This document shows, piece after piece, positions 34,284 to 44,056 of a DNA stretch of 64,000 bases (position 1 is the stretch's first letter; each line of letters opens with the position of its first letter). The notes under the pieces were generated by a model that did no database searches, was not told the origin of the DNA, and saw only the letters and a list, made by a program, of their open reading frames with translations. Source of the stretch: Sphingomonas sp. Y38-1Y. GTDB taxonomy: Bacteria > Pseudomonadota > Alphaproteobacteria > Sphingomonadales > Sphingomonadaceae. The position numbers and the translations under genes were made by a program. Where the stretch lies: positions 2,046,001-2,110,000 of the forward strand of contig NZ_CP135916.1 of NCBI RefSeq assembly GCF_032391395.1, written 5' to 3'.

Positions 34284-35369
34284 TCAGTCGAAGCGGATCA
34301 CCGATCGCACGCTGTCGCCCGCGCGCAGCTTGTCCAGCGCTTCGTTGATACCCGACAACGGGATCGTCTCGGCGATCATCGTGTCGAGGTCGAGCAGGCC
34401 ATCGAGGTACATCCGGACGAGGCGCGGCAGATCGATCGGGAAACGGGTGGAGCCAAGGAGCGAGCCTTGCAGCTTCTTGCCCGTCAGGAACGAAGGGCCG
34501 GGGATCGACACCGACTGGCCGGGGGCGATCATGCCAAGGATCGTCGCGGTGCCGCCGCGCTTCAGCAGCGTCCAGGCAAGCTCCGCGGTCGCGGATCGTC
34601 CCACCGCCTCAATCGCGTAGTCGACGCCGCCGCCGGTGAGCGCGGGAAGGTCGCGCGCAGCGTCATCGGGCGTGAAGGCGTGGGTCGCGCCCATGCGGAG
34701 CGCGAGCGCACGCTTGTCGGCGACCGGATCGATCGCGGCGATCAGGCCCGCGCCGGCGATGCGCGCGGCGTTGATCGCGGCCAGGCCGATGCCGCCCGCG
34801 CCGATCACCGCGACGCTCTCGCCCGGCGCGACGCGGCTGTCGTTGAAGATCGCGCCGGCCCCGGTGATGACCGCGCAGCCGAGCAGCGCCGCGCGGTCGA
34901 GCGGCATCGCCTTGTCGATCGCGACGCAGGCATGCTCATGGACCAGCATCGCGCCGGCGAACGCCGACAGGTTTAGGAACGGCGTCAGCGGCGTGCCGTC
35001 GGCCAGGCTGATCCGCGGCGGTGCCTCGCGCGGGCGGCGGGTCGCAGGGCTCGCGCAGAGCGAAGGCCGGCCGGAAAGGCAATAGTCGCAGGTGCCGCAA
35101 TAGACGGTGAGGAAGGTGACGACGTGGTCGCCCGGCCTGACGGTCGTGACGTCCTCGCCGACCGCCTCGACCACGCCCGACGCCTCATGGCCGGGTACGA
35201 CGGGCAGCGCGACGGGCCAGGCGCCGTCGATGAAGTGGAGGTCCGACCGGCAGATGCCGCACGCCGCGGTGCGGATCAGCACTTCGCGTGGTCCCGGCGC
35301 GTCGATGTCGATCGGCTCGATCGATAGCGGCTTGGCGACCTCGCGCAGGACGGCGGCGTCGACCCTCAT
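34284..35369 (-). CDS. zinc-dependent alcohol dehydrogenase (MDR family)
   Basis: A 361-residue medium-chain dehydrogenase. Catalytic zinc ligands are in [10 protein letters not shown] (Cys, about residue 38) and [13 protein letters not shown] structural-zinc-like set lies in [16 protein letters not shown]. The NAD(P)-binding Rossmann motif is [12 protein letters not shown] (about 183-194). It resembles alcohol dehydrogenases acting with acyl-CoA or S-(hydroxymethyl)-type substrates, so the substrate is open. The ATG at 35369 overlaps the acyl-CoA dehydrogenase stop (ATGA), giving a two-gene operon. A further upstream frame belongs to that overlap and is not family sequence. Confidence 0.91.
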   Translation of the reverse strand: MRVDAAVLREVAKPLSIEPIDIDAPGPREVLIRTAACGICRSDLHFIDGAWPVALPVVPGHEASGVVEAVGEDVTTVRPGDHVVTFLTVYCGTCDYCLSGRPSLCASPATRRPREAPPRISLADGTPLTPFLNLSAFAGAMLVHEHACVAIDKAMPLDRAALLGCAVITGAGAIFNDSRVAPGESVAVIGAGGIGLAAINAARIAGAGLIAAIDPVADKRALALRMGATHAFTPDDAARDLPALTGGGVDYAIEAVGRSATAELAWTLLKRGGTATILGMIAPGQSVSIPGPSFLTGKKLQGSLLGSTRFPIDLPRLVRMYLDGLLDLDTMIAETIPLSGINEALDKLRAGDSVRSVIRFD

Positions 35370-36604
35370 GCGGCGTGGCGGCCGAACTCGGCGCGGGCAA
35401 TGGCGCGGTTGTGGACTTCGTCCGGGCCGTCGGCGAAGCGGAGCGTGCGTAGCCCCGCCCAGGCGGCGGCGAGCGGCGTGTCCTGCGACACGCCCATGCC
35501 GCCATGCGCCTGGATCGCGTCGTCTAGCAGTTGCAGCGCCATCGTCGGCGCCTGCACCTTGATCATCGCGATCTCGAGCTGCGCGGCCTTGTTGCCCGCC
35601 TTGTCCATCATGTCCGCGGCCTTGAGGCAGAGGAGGCGCGTCATCTCGATGTCGATGCGGGCGCGGGCGATGCGCTGTTCCCAGACCGACTGGTCGGCGA
35701 TGCGCTTGCCGAAGGCGGTGCGCGACTGGAGGCGCCTCGCCATCAGCTCGATCGCCATCTCGGCGGTGCCGATGGTGCGCATGCAATGGTGGATGCGGCC
35801 CGGCCCCAGACGACCCTGCGCGATCTCGAACCCGCGGCCCTCGCCCAATAGCAGGTTGTCGGCAGGCACGCGGACATTGTCGAGCACGACCTCGCCATGG
35901 CCGTGCGGGGCGTGGTCATAGCCATAGACCGACAGCATCCGCTCAATCCGAACACCGGACGTGTCGAGCGGCACCAGGATCATCGACTGCTGCTGGTGAC
36001 GCTTGGCCGCAGTGTCGGTCTTGCCCATCACAATCGCGATCTTGCAGCGCGGATCGCCGGTGCCCGAGGACCACCATTTGCGACCGTTGATGACATAGTC
36101 GTCACGGTCGCGCGTGATCGAGGTCTCGATATTCGTCGCGTCGGACGAGGCGACCGCGGGCTCGGTCATCAGGAAGGCCGAGCGGATCTCGCCGTTCATC
36201 AGCGGCCGCAGCCAGCGTTCCTTGTGTTCGAAGGTGCCGTATCGCTCCAGCACTTCCATGTTGCCGGTATCGGGCGCCGAGCAGTTGAACACCTCGCTCG
36301 CCCAATGGATGCGGCCCATCTCCTCGGCGCAGAGCGCATATTCCAGGTTGGTGAGCTGCTCGCCCTCGAACCGGAAGCGATCGTCGACGGGAACGATGCC
36401 GGACGCGGGCGGCATGAACAGGTTCCAGAGCCCGGCGGCACGCGCGCGCGGCTTTAGTTCCTCGATGACGGCGGAGGGTGCCCAGCGCTCGCCAGCCTCG
36501 ACATCGACGTGATAGTCGTGATCGCGCGGAGCGATCTCTCGCGCGATGAAGTCGCGGATGCGGTCGCGGAAATGCGTCTCGCGCTCGGTCAGCGTGAAAT
36601 CCAT
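35366..36604 (-). CDS. acyl-CoA dehydrogenase
   Basis: A 412-residue FAD enzyme that oxidises acyl-CoA to the 2-enoyl-CoA. Family signatures are [15 protein letters not shown] (FAD/substrate loop, about 145-159), [10 protein letters not shown] (about 175) and the C-terminal [15 protein letters not shown] (catalytic-domain loop). It belongs to the long, ACAD10/11-like group. The ATG at 36604 (MDFTLTERE) is the natural start; the frame extends upstream without homology. It is first in the operon with the alcohol dehydrogenase and divergent from the double-TetR regulator, which likely controls it. The acyl substrate is unknown. Confidence 0.92.
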   Translation of the reverse strand: MDFTLTERETHFRDRIRDFIAREIAPRDHDYHVDVEAGERWAPSAVIEELKPRARAAGLWNLFMPPASGIVPVDDRFRFEGEQLTNLEYALCAEEMGRIHWASEVFNCSAPDTGNMEVLERYGTFEHKERWLRPLMNGEIRSAFLMTEPAVASSDATNIETSITRDRDDYVINGRKWWSSGTGDPRCKIAIVMGKTDTAAKRHQQQSMILVPLDTSGVRIERMLSVYGYDHAPHGHGEVVLDNVRVPADNLLLGEGRGFEIAQGRLGPGRIHHCMRTIGTAEMAIELMARRLQSRTAFGKRIADQSVWEQRIARARIDIEMTRLLCLKAADMMDKAGNKAAQLEIAMIKVQAPTMALQLLDDAIQAHGGMGVSQDTPLAAAWAGLRTLRFADGPDEVHNRAIARAEFGRHAA

Positions 36605-36758
36605 GCACTTCCCTCCCGGCTGTCGATCTCGCTTGCCTAGACCATACCCGATCTTCGGACAAGCGGGGGAGGGTGCCGAATGCCGCCGCGTTAACAGCGA
36701 TTGCAGCGGCCGCACAAAAAACACTGTATCTTCGAAAACCACGCGCTAAGCTTTGGCG

Positions 36759-38012
36759 ATGAGCGCGATCGAGGGGGTCGCCCGCGCGGGCGAAGGAACC
36801 AAACGCTTTCAGGCCAAGCGCGACGCGATCCTCGCGGCGGCGGCCGAAGCGATCAACGAGCAATCGGCAAAGGGCATGACCTTTGCCGACGTGGCGCGGC
36901 GCGTGGGGCTCAACACCACCAGCGTCACCTATTATTTCAAGCGCAAGGAAGACCTGGCGGCTGCCGCGTTCGACCAGACGATCGACACGCTGCTGGCGAC
37001 GCTGGACGACGCGCTGGAACAGGCGACGCCGGAGGATCGCGTCGCGCGGTTCGTGGCGCTGACCTTTGCGCGGCTGACGCGGGTGCGTGCGGGCAGCGAG
37101 GCCGCGGTCGCGGTGCTCTCCGACCTTCGCGCGATGGACGAGCCGGCCAAGGGCGCGCTGCTGGGGCGGTGGCGGGAGGTGTTCCGGCGGACGCGCCAGC
37201 TGTTCGGGCCGATGCCGACGCGCGCGCATACCGACCTCAATGGCGCGCGGGCGCACGTGCTGCTGGAGAACAGCTTCTGGCTGACCGCATGGCTCGATCG
37301 CTATGACAGCGACCAGTTGCCCCGTGTCGAGGCGCGGTTGATGGACCTGCTCGCGGGCGGCCTTGCGGGACCGGGTGCCGAATGGGCGCCGTCGCTGCTC
37401 GACCTCACTCACGGCGCGACGCGGTCCAGCCGCGAGAATTTCCTGCTCGCCGCCACCCGCCTCATCAACGAGCTCGGCTATCGCGGGGCGTCGGTGCAGC
37501 GGATCGCGAGCGAGCTGAACGTCACCAAGGGCAGCTTCTACCACCATCTGGACGCCAAGGACGACCTCGTCACGCAATGCTATGCGCGCAGTTTCGAGAC
37601 GATCGCCGGTGCGCAGCGAGAGGCGGATGCGGGCGGGGGCAGTCACTGGCACCGTCTGTCGAGCACCGTCGCGACGTTGCTCGACAGCCAGTTCTCGGAC
37701 GCGGGGCCGCTGCTACGCACGACGGCGCTGTCGGGGCTGCCGATCGGCGTGCGCCAGGTGATGATGGATCGGTCGAACCGGATCGCGCGCCGCTTTGCCG
37801 GGACGATCAGCGACGGCGTCGCGGAAGGGTCGTGCCGCCCCGTCGACGCGCTGATCGCCGCGCAGGCGCTGATGGCGCTCCAGAATGCCGCGTTCGACAT
37901 GCGGAGCTGGTCGCGGACGATGCCGCGCGACCGCGCCGTGGCGCTCTATGCCTCGACGCTGATGTTCGGGATGTTCGACGATCGCGCCATCAAGGAACCG
38001 GCGTCAAGGTGA
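36759..38012 (+). CDS. TetR-family regulator with two helix-turn-helix domains
   Basis: A 417-residue tandem TetR protein, about twice the usual length. The first DNA-binding domain (about 20-67) has the helix-turn-helix MTFADVARRVGLNTTSVTYY. The second (about 225-272) has VQRIASELNVTKGSFYHHL. Each is followed by a helical ligand-type region. It is divergent from the acyl-CoA dehydrogenase gene with a 154-bp gap, so it probably represses that operon and perhaps the TonB receptor in response to an acyl-CoA or related effector. ATG at 36759 is preferred over a TTG two codons earlier. No operator palindrome was assigned. Confidence 0.9.
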   Translation: MSAIEGVARAGEGTKRFQAKRDAILAAAAEAINEQSAKGMTFADVARRVGLNTTSVTYYFKRKEDLAAAAFDQTIDTLLATLDDALEQATPEDRVARFVALTFARLTRVRAGSEAAVAVLSDLRAMDEPAKGALLGRWREVFRRTRQLFGPMPTRAHTDLNGARAHVLLENSFWLTAWLDRYDSDQLPRVEARLMDLLAGGLAGPGAEWAPSLLDLTHGATRSSRENFLLAATRLINELGYRGASVQRIASELNVTKGSFYHHLDAKDDLVTQCYARSFETIAGAQREADAGGGSHWHRLSSTVATLLDSQFSDAGPLLRTTALSGLPIGVRQVMMDRSNRIARRFAGTISDGVAEGSCRPVDALIAAQALMALQNAAFDMRSWSRTMPRDRAVALYASTLMFGMFDDRAIKEPASR

Positions 38013-38050
38013 CGCGATTGGCCGGGATCAGCCCATCGTTGGAGACCGAC

Positions 38051-38503
38051 GTGATCCCGTTCGCCGCCCTCGTCCTGACCCTCGCCCCGCCACAGGATGG
38101 TGCGCTCAAGAAAGCCGGCGACATCGCCAGCCAGCCCGCGCGCGATGTCGGCGTTGGCAAGCGTGAGATCCCGCTGGTGCTCCAGAACGCGACGGAGGCT
38201 CCGTACCGCCAGGACACGGCCGAGACCTGTCCCGCGATCGCGACGGAGATCGGCGCCCTGTCGGCGGAGCTCGGCCCCGACCTGGACCGCAAGCGCGACG
38301 AGAAGGGGAGCGCCGGCCGCTATGCAGAGGCGGGCGGGCGGTTCGTCGTCAACACGATCATCCCCTTCCGCGGGCTGGTTCGGGAGATCAGCGGCGCTGC
38401 TGCATCGGAGCGGCGGCTGGAGCGCGCCAAGGAAGCGGGCGTCGCGCGCCGCGGCTACCTGCGCGGATTGCAAGCGGCGAAGGGCTGCGCCGTCGAGGAT
38501 TGA
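38051..38503 (+). CDS. hypothetical protein, sphingomonad-type
   Basis: About 150 residues. A short hydrophobic N-terminus ([14 protein letters not shown]) could be a weak signal peptide. The rest is charged and helical, with two cysteines (around residues 57 and 146) and a central [20 protein letters not shown] segment that looks conserved in sphingomonad hypotheticals I recall. No named domain is recognised. The GTG at 38051 is chosen because GGAG lies six bases before it; a GTG at 38009 overlapping the TetR stop (GTGA) is an alternative. It is followed 11 bp later by an SDR gene. Confidence 0.7.
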   Translation: MIPFAALVLTLAPPQDGALKKAGDIASQPARDVGVGKREIPLVLQNATEAPYRQDTAETCPAIATEIGALSAELGPDLDRKRDEKGSAGRYAEAGGRFVVNTIIPFRGLVREISGAAASERRLERAKEAGVARRGYLRGLQAAKGCAVED

Positions 38504-38514
38504 GGGAGAAGGCC

Positions 38515-39309
38515 ATGCGCTTTTCGGGCAAGTCGGTGATCGTCACGGGTGCGGGGTCGGGCATCGGCCGCGCCACCGCGATCGGCTTTGCCGCGGAGGG
38601 GGCGGCGGTGACCTGCGCCGACCTGAACGGCGCTGAGGCGACGGCGGCGGCGATCGCGGATGCAGGCGGCCGGGCACTTGGCGTGACGATGGACGCGGGC
38701 GAGGAGGCGGCGGTCGGCGCGTTGATCAACCGCGCGATCGAGGCCCATGGCGGGATCGACGTCGTCCACGCCAATGCGGGCATCTCGGGCGGGCTCACCG
38801 GCCTGTTCGACCAGAGCGCCGGCGACTGGGCGGAGATCCTGCGCATCAACCTGATCGGCCCGTTCCTGGCGATCAAGCATGCCGCGCCGCGCATCGCCGA
38901 GCGGGGCGGCGGCGCGATCGTGCTGACCGCCAGTGTCGCGGGGCTCCGGTCGGGGGCCGGCGGCGCGGCCTATTCGGCGTCGAAGGCTGGCGTCATCAAC
39001 CTGGCCCAGACGGCCGCGCAGCAGCTTTCCGGATCGGGCGTGCGCGTGAACGCCGTATGTCCCGGCCTGATCGAGACGGGCATGACGCAGGTGCTGTTCG
39101 ACCGCGCGCGTGACCGCGGGGCGGAGGATCGGATCGGCGCGCTCAATCCGCTGCGGCGTGCGGGCGTGCCGGACGAGATCGCCGGGGTCGTGCTGTTCCT
39201 CGCCAGCGATGCGGCGAGCTACCTCAACGGGCAGGCGATCGCGGTCGATGGCGGGCTTTCCACCAGCCACCCGGTCACGCGCCAGCGATACGGCCAGGTT
39301 GCGACCTGA
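38515..39309 (+). CDS. short-chain dehydrogenase/reductase
   Basis: A 264-residue classical SDR. It has the cofactor loop [10 protein letters not shown] (about 11-20), an Asn in NAGIS, the catalytic Tyr-Lys in AYSASKAG (about 155), and the C-terminal substrate-side helix region. It prefers NAD(H) on the evidence of an Asp after the second strand (CADLNG). ATG at 38515 is supported by GAGGGAGA upstream. It may be cotranscribed with the hypothetical gene just before it. The substrate is unknown. Confidence 0.9.
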   Translation: MRFSGKSVIVTGAGSGIGRATAIGFAAEGAAVTCADLNGAEATAAAIADAGGRALGVTMDAGEEAAVGALINRAIEAHGGIDVVHANAGISGGLTGLFDQSAGDWAEILRINLIGPFLAIKHAAPRIAERGGGAIVLTASVAGLRSGAGGAAYSASKAGVINLAQTAAQQLSGSGVRVNAVCPGLIETGMTQVLFDRARDRGAEDRIGALNPLRRAGVPDEIAGVVLFLASDAASYLNGQAIAVDGGLSTSHPVTRQRYGQVAT

Positions 39310-39428
39310 CGAAGCCGCGCTTGGCCGCGGCAAACCGGAAAATCGCTTCCCTTCGCGGGCTCAGGCCCTAAAGCGGCAGCCGTTTTCTTGTGCCCGGCAA
39401 GGGCATGTACGACAGGAAGTTGCGGACC

Positions 39429-40454
39429 ATGGGTTATCGGATCGTCGTCGCGGGCGCGACGGGCAATGTCGGGCGCGAGATGCTCAACATCCTCGCCGAG
39501 CGTGAGTTTCCGGCCGACGAGATCGCGGTGCTGGCAAGCAGCCGCTCGGTCGGCGAGGAAGCCGAATATGGCGAGACCGGCCGCAAGCTGAAGATCCAGA
39601 ATATCGAGCATTTCGATCCGACCGGCTGGGACATGGCGCTGTTCGCGATCGGCAGCGACGCGACCAAGATCCATGCGCCCCGGTTCGCGGCGGCGGGCTG
39701 CGTCGTGATCGACAATTCGTCGCTCTATCGCATGGACCCCGACGTGCCGCTGATCGTACCCGAGGTGAATCCTGAGGCGATCGACGGCTATACGGCCAAG
39801 AACATCATCGCCAATCCGAACTGCTCGACCGCGCAGATGGTCGTGGCGCTCAAGCCGCTGCACGATGCCGCCGGGATCAAGCGCGTCGTCGTCGCGACCT
39901 ATCAGTCGGTATCCGGCGCGGGCAAGGCGGGGATGGACGAGCTGTTCGAGCAGAGCCGCAACATCTTCGTCGGCGACCAGGCCGAGCCCAAGAAGTTCAC
40001 CAAGCAGATCGCCTTCAACGTCATTCCGCACATCGACAGCTTCCTGGACGACGGGTCGACCAAGGAAGAGTGGAAGATGGTCGTCGAGACCAAGAAGATC
40101 CTGGATCTCAAGGTCAAGGTCGTCGCGACCTGTGTCCGCGTGCCCGTGTTCGTCGGCCATTCGGAAGCGGTGAACGTCGAGTTCGAGCGCGAGATTTCGG
40201 CCGAGGAGGCGCAGAACATCCTGCGCGAGGCGCCGGGCATCATGCTCGTCGACAAGCGCGAGGACGGCGGATACGTCACGCCGATCGAGTGCGTCGGCGA
40301 CTATGCCACGTTCGTCAGCCGCGTTCGCGAGGATTCGACCGTGGACAACGGCCTCGCCTTCTGGTGCGTCAGCGACAATCTCCGCAAGGGCGCGGCGCTG
40401 AACGCGGTGCAGATCGCCGAGCTGCTGGGACGCCGGCATCTGAAGAAGGGCTGA
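39429..40454 (+). CDS. asd: aspartate-semialdehyde dehydrogenase
   Basis: A 341-residue enzyme that reduces aspartyl phosphate to aspartate semialdehyde, feeding Lys/DAP, Met and Thr synthesis. The NADP-binding loop VVAGATGNVGREML is at the N-terminus. The catalytic Cys is in IIANPNCSTAQMV (about residue 132), and the substrate motif SVSGAGKAGMDE follows (about 160). ATG at 39429 gives the expected family length; a longer frame upstream of it adds 13 residues without homology. AGGAAG precedes. The neighbours are unrelated, so it is probably a stand-alone gene. Confidence 0.95.
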   Translation: MGYRIVVAGATGNVGREMLNILAEREFPADEIAVLASSRSVGEEAEYGETGRKLKIQNIEHFDPTGWDMALFAIGSDATKIHAPRFAAAGCVVIDNSSLYRMDPDVPLIVPEVNPEAIDGYTAKNIIANPNCSTAQMVVALKPLHDAAGIKRVVVATYQSVSGAGKAGMDELFEQSRNIFVGDQAEPKKFTKQIAFNVIPHIDSFLDDGSTKEEWKMVVETKKILDLKVKVVATCVRVPVFVGHSEAVNVEFEREISAEEAQNILREAPGIMLVDKREDGGYVTPIECVGDYATFVSRVREDSTVDNGLAFWCVSDNLRKGAALNAVQIAELLGRRHLKKG

Positions 40455-40485
40455 CGGACGGGCGCTGCCCGGCTAGAGCAGCGCC

Positions 40486-41253
40486 ATGACCGATCAATCG
40501 ACGATGCAGCACCTGACCGCGGCCGACGGCACGCGCCTTGCGTGGCATGAACTGGGCGAGGGGCGGCCGATCGTGCTGATCCACGGCTATATGTCGAGCG
40601 CCGACGTCAACTGGATGCGGTGGGGGCATGCGGGCAAGGTCGCGGCTGAGGGCTACCGCGTCATCATGCCCGACCTGCGTGCGCACGGGCAGAGCGACCG
40701 GCCGCACGATGCCGCCGCCTACTATCCCGACGTGTTGGCCGAGGATGCGGAGGCGCTGATCGCCAAGCTGGGGCTGACCGACTACGATCTCGGCGGTTAC
40801 TCGCTCGGCGCGCGGACGACGATGCGGGTGCTCGATCGGGCGAAGGTGACTGCGCCCGCGAAGGTGATCTTCGTCGGCATGGGCTATGAGGGCCTGATCG
40901 ACACCGACCGGCGTAGCGGGCACTTCCGCGGCATCCTCGACAATCTCGGCACGTTCGAGCGGGGGTCGCCCAAGTGGATGGTCGAGGCGTTCCTCAAGAC
41001 GACCAAGGGCGACCCGGTGGCGCTGCGCCACATCCTCGACACCTTCGTCGACACCGCGCCGGAGCGCGTTGCGGCGATCACGCAGCCGACGCTGGTGCTG
41101 GCGGGCGAAGAGGATGACGACAATGGCTCGCACCGCGAGCTGGCGGCGGCGATCCCGGGTGCGGCGCTGAAGGAAGTGCCGGGCGGCCATATGAGCGCGG
41201 TGACCAAGCCGGAGCTTGGCGATGCGCTGGCGGAGTGGTTGGCAGCGAAGTAA
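40486..41253 (+). CDS. alpha/beta hydrolase
   Basis: A 255-residue cytoplasmic alpha/beta-fold hydrolase. The oxyanion segment LIHGYMSS is at about 31-38, the nucleophile elbow GGYSLGART (Ser at about 107), an acidic residue is in LVLAGEEDD, and the C-terminal His is in PGGHMSAV, so the triad is complete. No signal peptide is present. The substrate (ester, lactone or thioester) is unknown. It follows asd on the same strand after 31 bp and is followed by a palindromic repeat rather than another coding gene. Confidence 0.9.
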   Translation: MTDQSTMQHLTAADGTRLAWHELGEGRPIVLIHGYMSSADVNWMRWGHAGKVAAEGYRVIMPDLRAHGQSDRPHDAAAYYPDVLAEDAEALIAKLGLTDYDLGGYSLGARTTMRVLDRAKVTAPAKVIFVGMGYEGLIDTDRRSGHFRGILDNLGTFERGSPKWMVEAFLKTTKGDPVALRHILDTFVDTAPERVAAITQPTLVLAGEEDDDNGSHRELAAAIPGAALKEVPGGHMSAVTKPELGDALAEWLAAK

Positions 41254-41258
41254 GTCAA

Positions 41259-41339
41259 CGTCATCCCGGCCTTGAGCCGGGGTCCCGCTTCCTTTCCACG
41301 GCAGAGATAGCGGGACCCCGGATCAAGTCCGGGGTGACG
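41259..41339. repeat. REP-like inverted repeat pair
   Basis: Two arms (41259-41289 and 41309-41339) are near-perfect inverted copies around a 19-base centre. Each arm starts with CGTCATCCCGG or its mirror and carries its own internal palindrome. The unit starts 6 bp after the hydrolase stop. The layout resembles a bacterial interspersed mosaic element. Confidence 0.8.
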
Positions 41340-41345
41340 AGATAC

Positions 41346-42476
41346 TCAGCTCATCGCGACCGGCTCACGCTCCGGGATCGTGCCTTCGTCGGCGATGCCG
41401 GCCTGCCAGGAGCGCGACGAGTCCGTCCCGTCGGCCTGGTGCGCGCCGCCGTTCAGCGTGCCGTCGCCCAGCTTCGTCGGACGGAGCAGGAGCCACAGCG
41501 CCGCCGCCGCACCGCCGACCAGGGCCGCGGTCGCCGCAGGGCGCATCTGCGCCTCCAGCGACAGGCTGGTGCGGCGGACATAGATGTCCTTGTTCGACCG
41601 CTCGCGCCCGTCCTTGCGCGCTTCGAAGAGGTTGTCGGCGGCACCCGGCTCGGGCGGGGTGTCGATCGTCTGCGCGGGCTTGCCGAACACCGTTTCGACC
41701 ATCAGGTCAGTCATGCGCGGCATCGCGTTGCCCAGCCCGGAGATCATGAACCCGCCGCCGCCGACCGTCAGCTCGCGCTTCTTGTGGCTCGCGGCGAAGC
41801 AGATCGCCTTGGCGACCAGTTCGGGGTCGTAGACGATCGGCGGGATGCGCGCCGGCTTGTCGAGCTTGTTGCGGGCATGTTCGGGATAGGGCGTGTCGAT
41901 GCCGGTCGGCTTGATGAGCGTCACCGAGATCGGCACGCCGTCGCCCTCCAGCTCGGTGCGCAGCGCCTCAGTAAAGCCGAGCACGGCATGCTTCATCGCC
42001 GAATAGGTGCCCTGGAGCGAGATCGCGCGCTCCGACAGGACCGAGCCCACATTGATGAGCGCGCCGCCCCGATCCTTCAGCCGATCGACCGCGTAGCGCG
42101 AGGCGCGGACGAGCGCGAAATAGCCGACCTCGAACACGCGGCGATGTTCGTCCATGTCGGTTTCCATCAGCGGCGCATAGAGCGCCACGGCGGCGTCGTT
42201 GACCCAGGTGTCGAACCCGCCGAACCGCTGGTCGGCGAGCGCGCCGATCCGCTGCGGCGCATCCTCTTCCGCCACGTCGAGCGCGATCCACGCCGCCTTG
42301 CCGCCGGAGCGCGAGATCGCCTCGGCCGCTTCGCGCAGCGCCATCTCGTTGCGCGCGACCATCACCACGCGCGCGCCCTCGCGAGCGGCGCGGCGCGCGG
42401 TGGCGAGGCCGATGCCCGACGAGGCACCGGTGATGACGATCGTCTGGTCGGACAGCGGCTTCAAGGTGACGGCCAT
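41346..42476 (-). CDS. SDR family oxidoreductase with C-terminal membrane anchor
   Basis: A 376-residue SDR. Cofactor loop TGASSGIGLATA (about 14-25), NDAAVALY, and catalytic YSAMKHAV (about 160-167) are present. After the SDR core (about 1-260), the protein has a charged linker and one hydrophobic segment (about 322-341, AALVGGAAAALWLLL), then a Gly/Ser-rich tail, so it may be membrane-bound. The family reduces ketones or dehydrogenates lipids, and the substrate is unknown. It is convergent with the alpha/beta hydrolase, with a palindromic repeat between. Confidence 0.88.
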   Translation of the reverse strand: MAVTLKPLSDQTIVITGASSGIGLATARRAAREGARVVMVARNEMALREAAEAISRSGGKAAWIALDVAEEDAPQRIGALADQRFGGFDTWVNDAAVALYAPLMETDMDEHRRVFEVGYFALVRASRYAVDRLKDRGGALINVGSVLSERAISLQGTYSAMKHAVLGFTEALRTELEGDGVPISVTLIKPTGIDTPYPEHARNKLDKPARIPPIVYDPELVAKAICFAASHKKRELTVGGGGFMISGLGNAMPRMTDLMVETVFGKPAQTIDTPPEPGAADNLFEARKDGRERSNKDIYVRRTSLSLEAQMRPAATAALVGGAAAALWLLLRPTKLGDGTLNGGAHQADGTDSSRSWQAGIADEGTIPEREPVAMS

Positions 42477-42535
42477 GGCGTGAGCTCCCGGGGAAAGGTC
42501 CGATCGCTCAACGCGTTAACCGTGGATGCTATCCC

Positions 42536-43969
42536 TTACCTGAACGGCGGCTCATTGAAGGCGCGCAGCTTGCGGCTGTGGAGCTTGCCGCCCTCACGGC
42601 GGAGTTCCTCGACCGTCTCGATGCCGATCCGCATATGCTCGCTGATCGCGCGCTCGTAGAAGCGGTTGGCCTGGCCCGGCAGCTTGAGCTCGCCATGGAG
42701 CGGCTTGTCCGACACGCATAGCAGCGTGCCGTAGGGGACGCGGAAGCGATAGCCTTGCGCCGCGATCGTCGCCGATTCCATGTCGATGCCGACCGCGCGG
42801 CTGAGCGAAAAGCGCAGCGCCGAGGCGGAGAAGCGCAGTTCCCAGTTGCGATCGTCGGTGGTGACGATCGTCCCGGTGCGCAGGCGACGCTTGAGCTCGT
42901 CGCCCGACTGACCCGACACCGTCTGCGCCGCGCGGGCGAGCGCCTGCTGCACCTCGGCGATGGCGGGCACGGGAATCGCGGGCGGCAGCACCTCGTCCAG
43001 GACGTGGTCGTCGCGAAGATAGGCGTGGGCAAGCACATAGTCGCCGATGCGCTGGCTGGGACGCAGCCCGCCGCAGTGGCCGATCATCAGCCACGCCTCG
43101 GGCCGCATGACCGCAAGGTGGTCGGTGATCGTCTTGGCATTGGACGGGCCGACGCCGATGTTGACCAGCGTGATGCCGCTGCGATCGGGCGCGATCAGGT
43201 GATAGGCGGGCATCTGGTGCCGGCGCCACGCGCTGTCCGCGACATGGTCGGTGGGGTCGGCGCCGGGCTTCAGATAGAGGCCGCCCGCGCCCGACAGCGC
43301 GGTATATTGCCCCTTGCCGAGCTGCTCGGTGCCCCAGCGCACGAACTCGTCGACATAGCGGTGATAGTTGGTGAACAGGATATACTTCTGGACATGCTCG
43401 GTCGGCGTGCCGGTATAGTGGCGCAGCCGGGCGAGGCTGAAGTCGGTGCGCAGACCGTCGAACAGCGCCAGCGGGCGCGTCCCGTCCAGACTGACCCACA
43501 GGCCATCGGCGATCTCGTCGCCGATATGCGCCAGCTCGGTCGCGGGAAACCAGCGGGCAAGCTCGGAGGCGGACACCTCGTCGAGCTGAAGCGCGTGGCC
43601 GGGGTCGAGGACGTAAGGGAACGGTATCTCCTGGCGCCCGGGGACCGCCTTCACCTCGACATCATAATCCTCGACCAACAGCGTCAACTGCTCGGTCAGA
43701 TAGTCGCCGAACATCGCGGGCTTGGTCACGCTGATGCGATAGTCGCCCGCAGTGACGAGCCGGCCGAACGAGCGCGGCGGGGCGGGGCGGTCGGGTCCGC
43801 CGGTATAGCGGACGCGGATCTCGGGATAGGCGAAGCTGCCGTCCTTGCGCATCTCGGGCGCTGGCGCTTCGCCGGTGGAGAGATAGGTCTCAAGCGCCTG
43901 CTTCAGGCGCGAGACGGAGGCGGTGTAAAGCCGATCAAGCTCGGCGACGATCGATTCTGCCGTTGTCAT
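42536..43969 (-). CDS. amn: AMP nucleosidase
   Basis: A 477-residue enzyme that cleaves AMP to adenine and ribose 5-phosphate. It has the distinctive N-terminal domain of AMN (about 1-195), followed by a nucleoside-phosphorylase-type domain (about 215-440) with NIGVGPSNAKTITDHLAV, the ribose-binding AVGIDMESATIAAQGYRF, and CVSDKPLHGE. Order and length match Amn. The ATG at 43969 gives the full N-terminal domain. It is monocistronic here, with the nearest upstream gene on the same strand about 90 bp away. Amn controls adenylate levels in many bacteria. Confidence 0.96.
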   Translation of the reverse strand: MTTAESIVAELDRLYTASVSRLKQALETYLSTGEAPAPEMRKDGSFAYPEIRVRYTGGPDRPAPPRSFGRLVTAGDYRISVTKPAMFGDYLTEQLTLLVEDYDVEVKAVPGRQEIPFPYVLDPGHALQLDEVSASELARWFPATELAHIGDEIADGLWVSLDGTRPLALFDGLRTDFSLARLRHYTGTPTEHVQKYILFTNYHRYVDEFVRWGTEQLGKGQYTALSGAGGLYLKPGADPTDHVADSAWRRHQMPAYHLIAPDRSGITLVNIGVGPSNAKTITDHLAVMRPEAWLMIGHCGGLRPSQRIGDYVLAHAYLRDDHVLDEVLPPAIPVPAIAEVQQALARAAQTVSGQSGDELKRRLRTGTIVTTDDRNWELRFSASALRFSLSRAVGIDMESATIAAQGYRFRVPYGTLLCVSDKPLHGELKLPGQANRFYERAISEHMRIGIETVEELRREGGKLHSRKLRAFNEPPFR

Positions 43970-44056
43970 CTTGGACGGCTAAAGCGCCGACGTGACGCTG
44001 GCAAGTCAGCGAATTGACAGGCGCGCGGCAGCCGGGCCGCCGCGCGCCGTGTCGGA

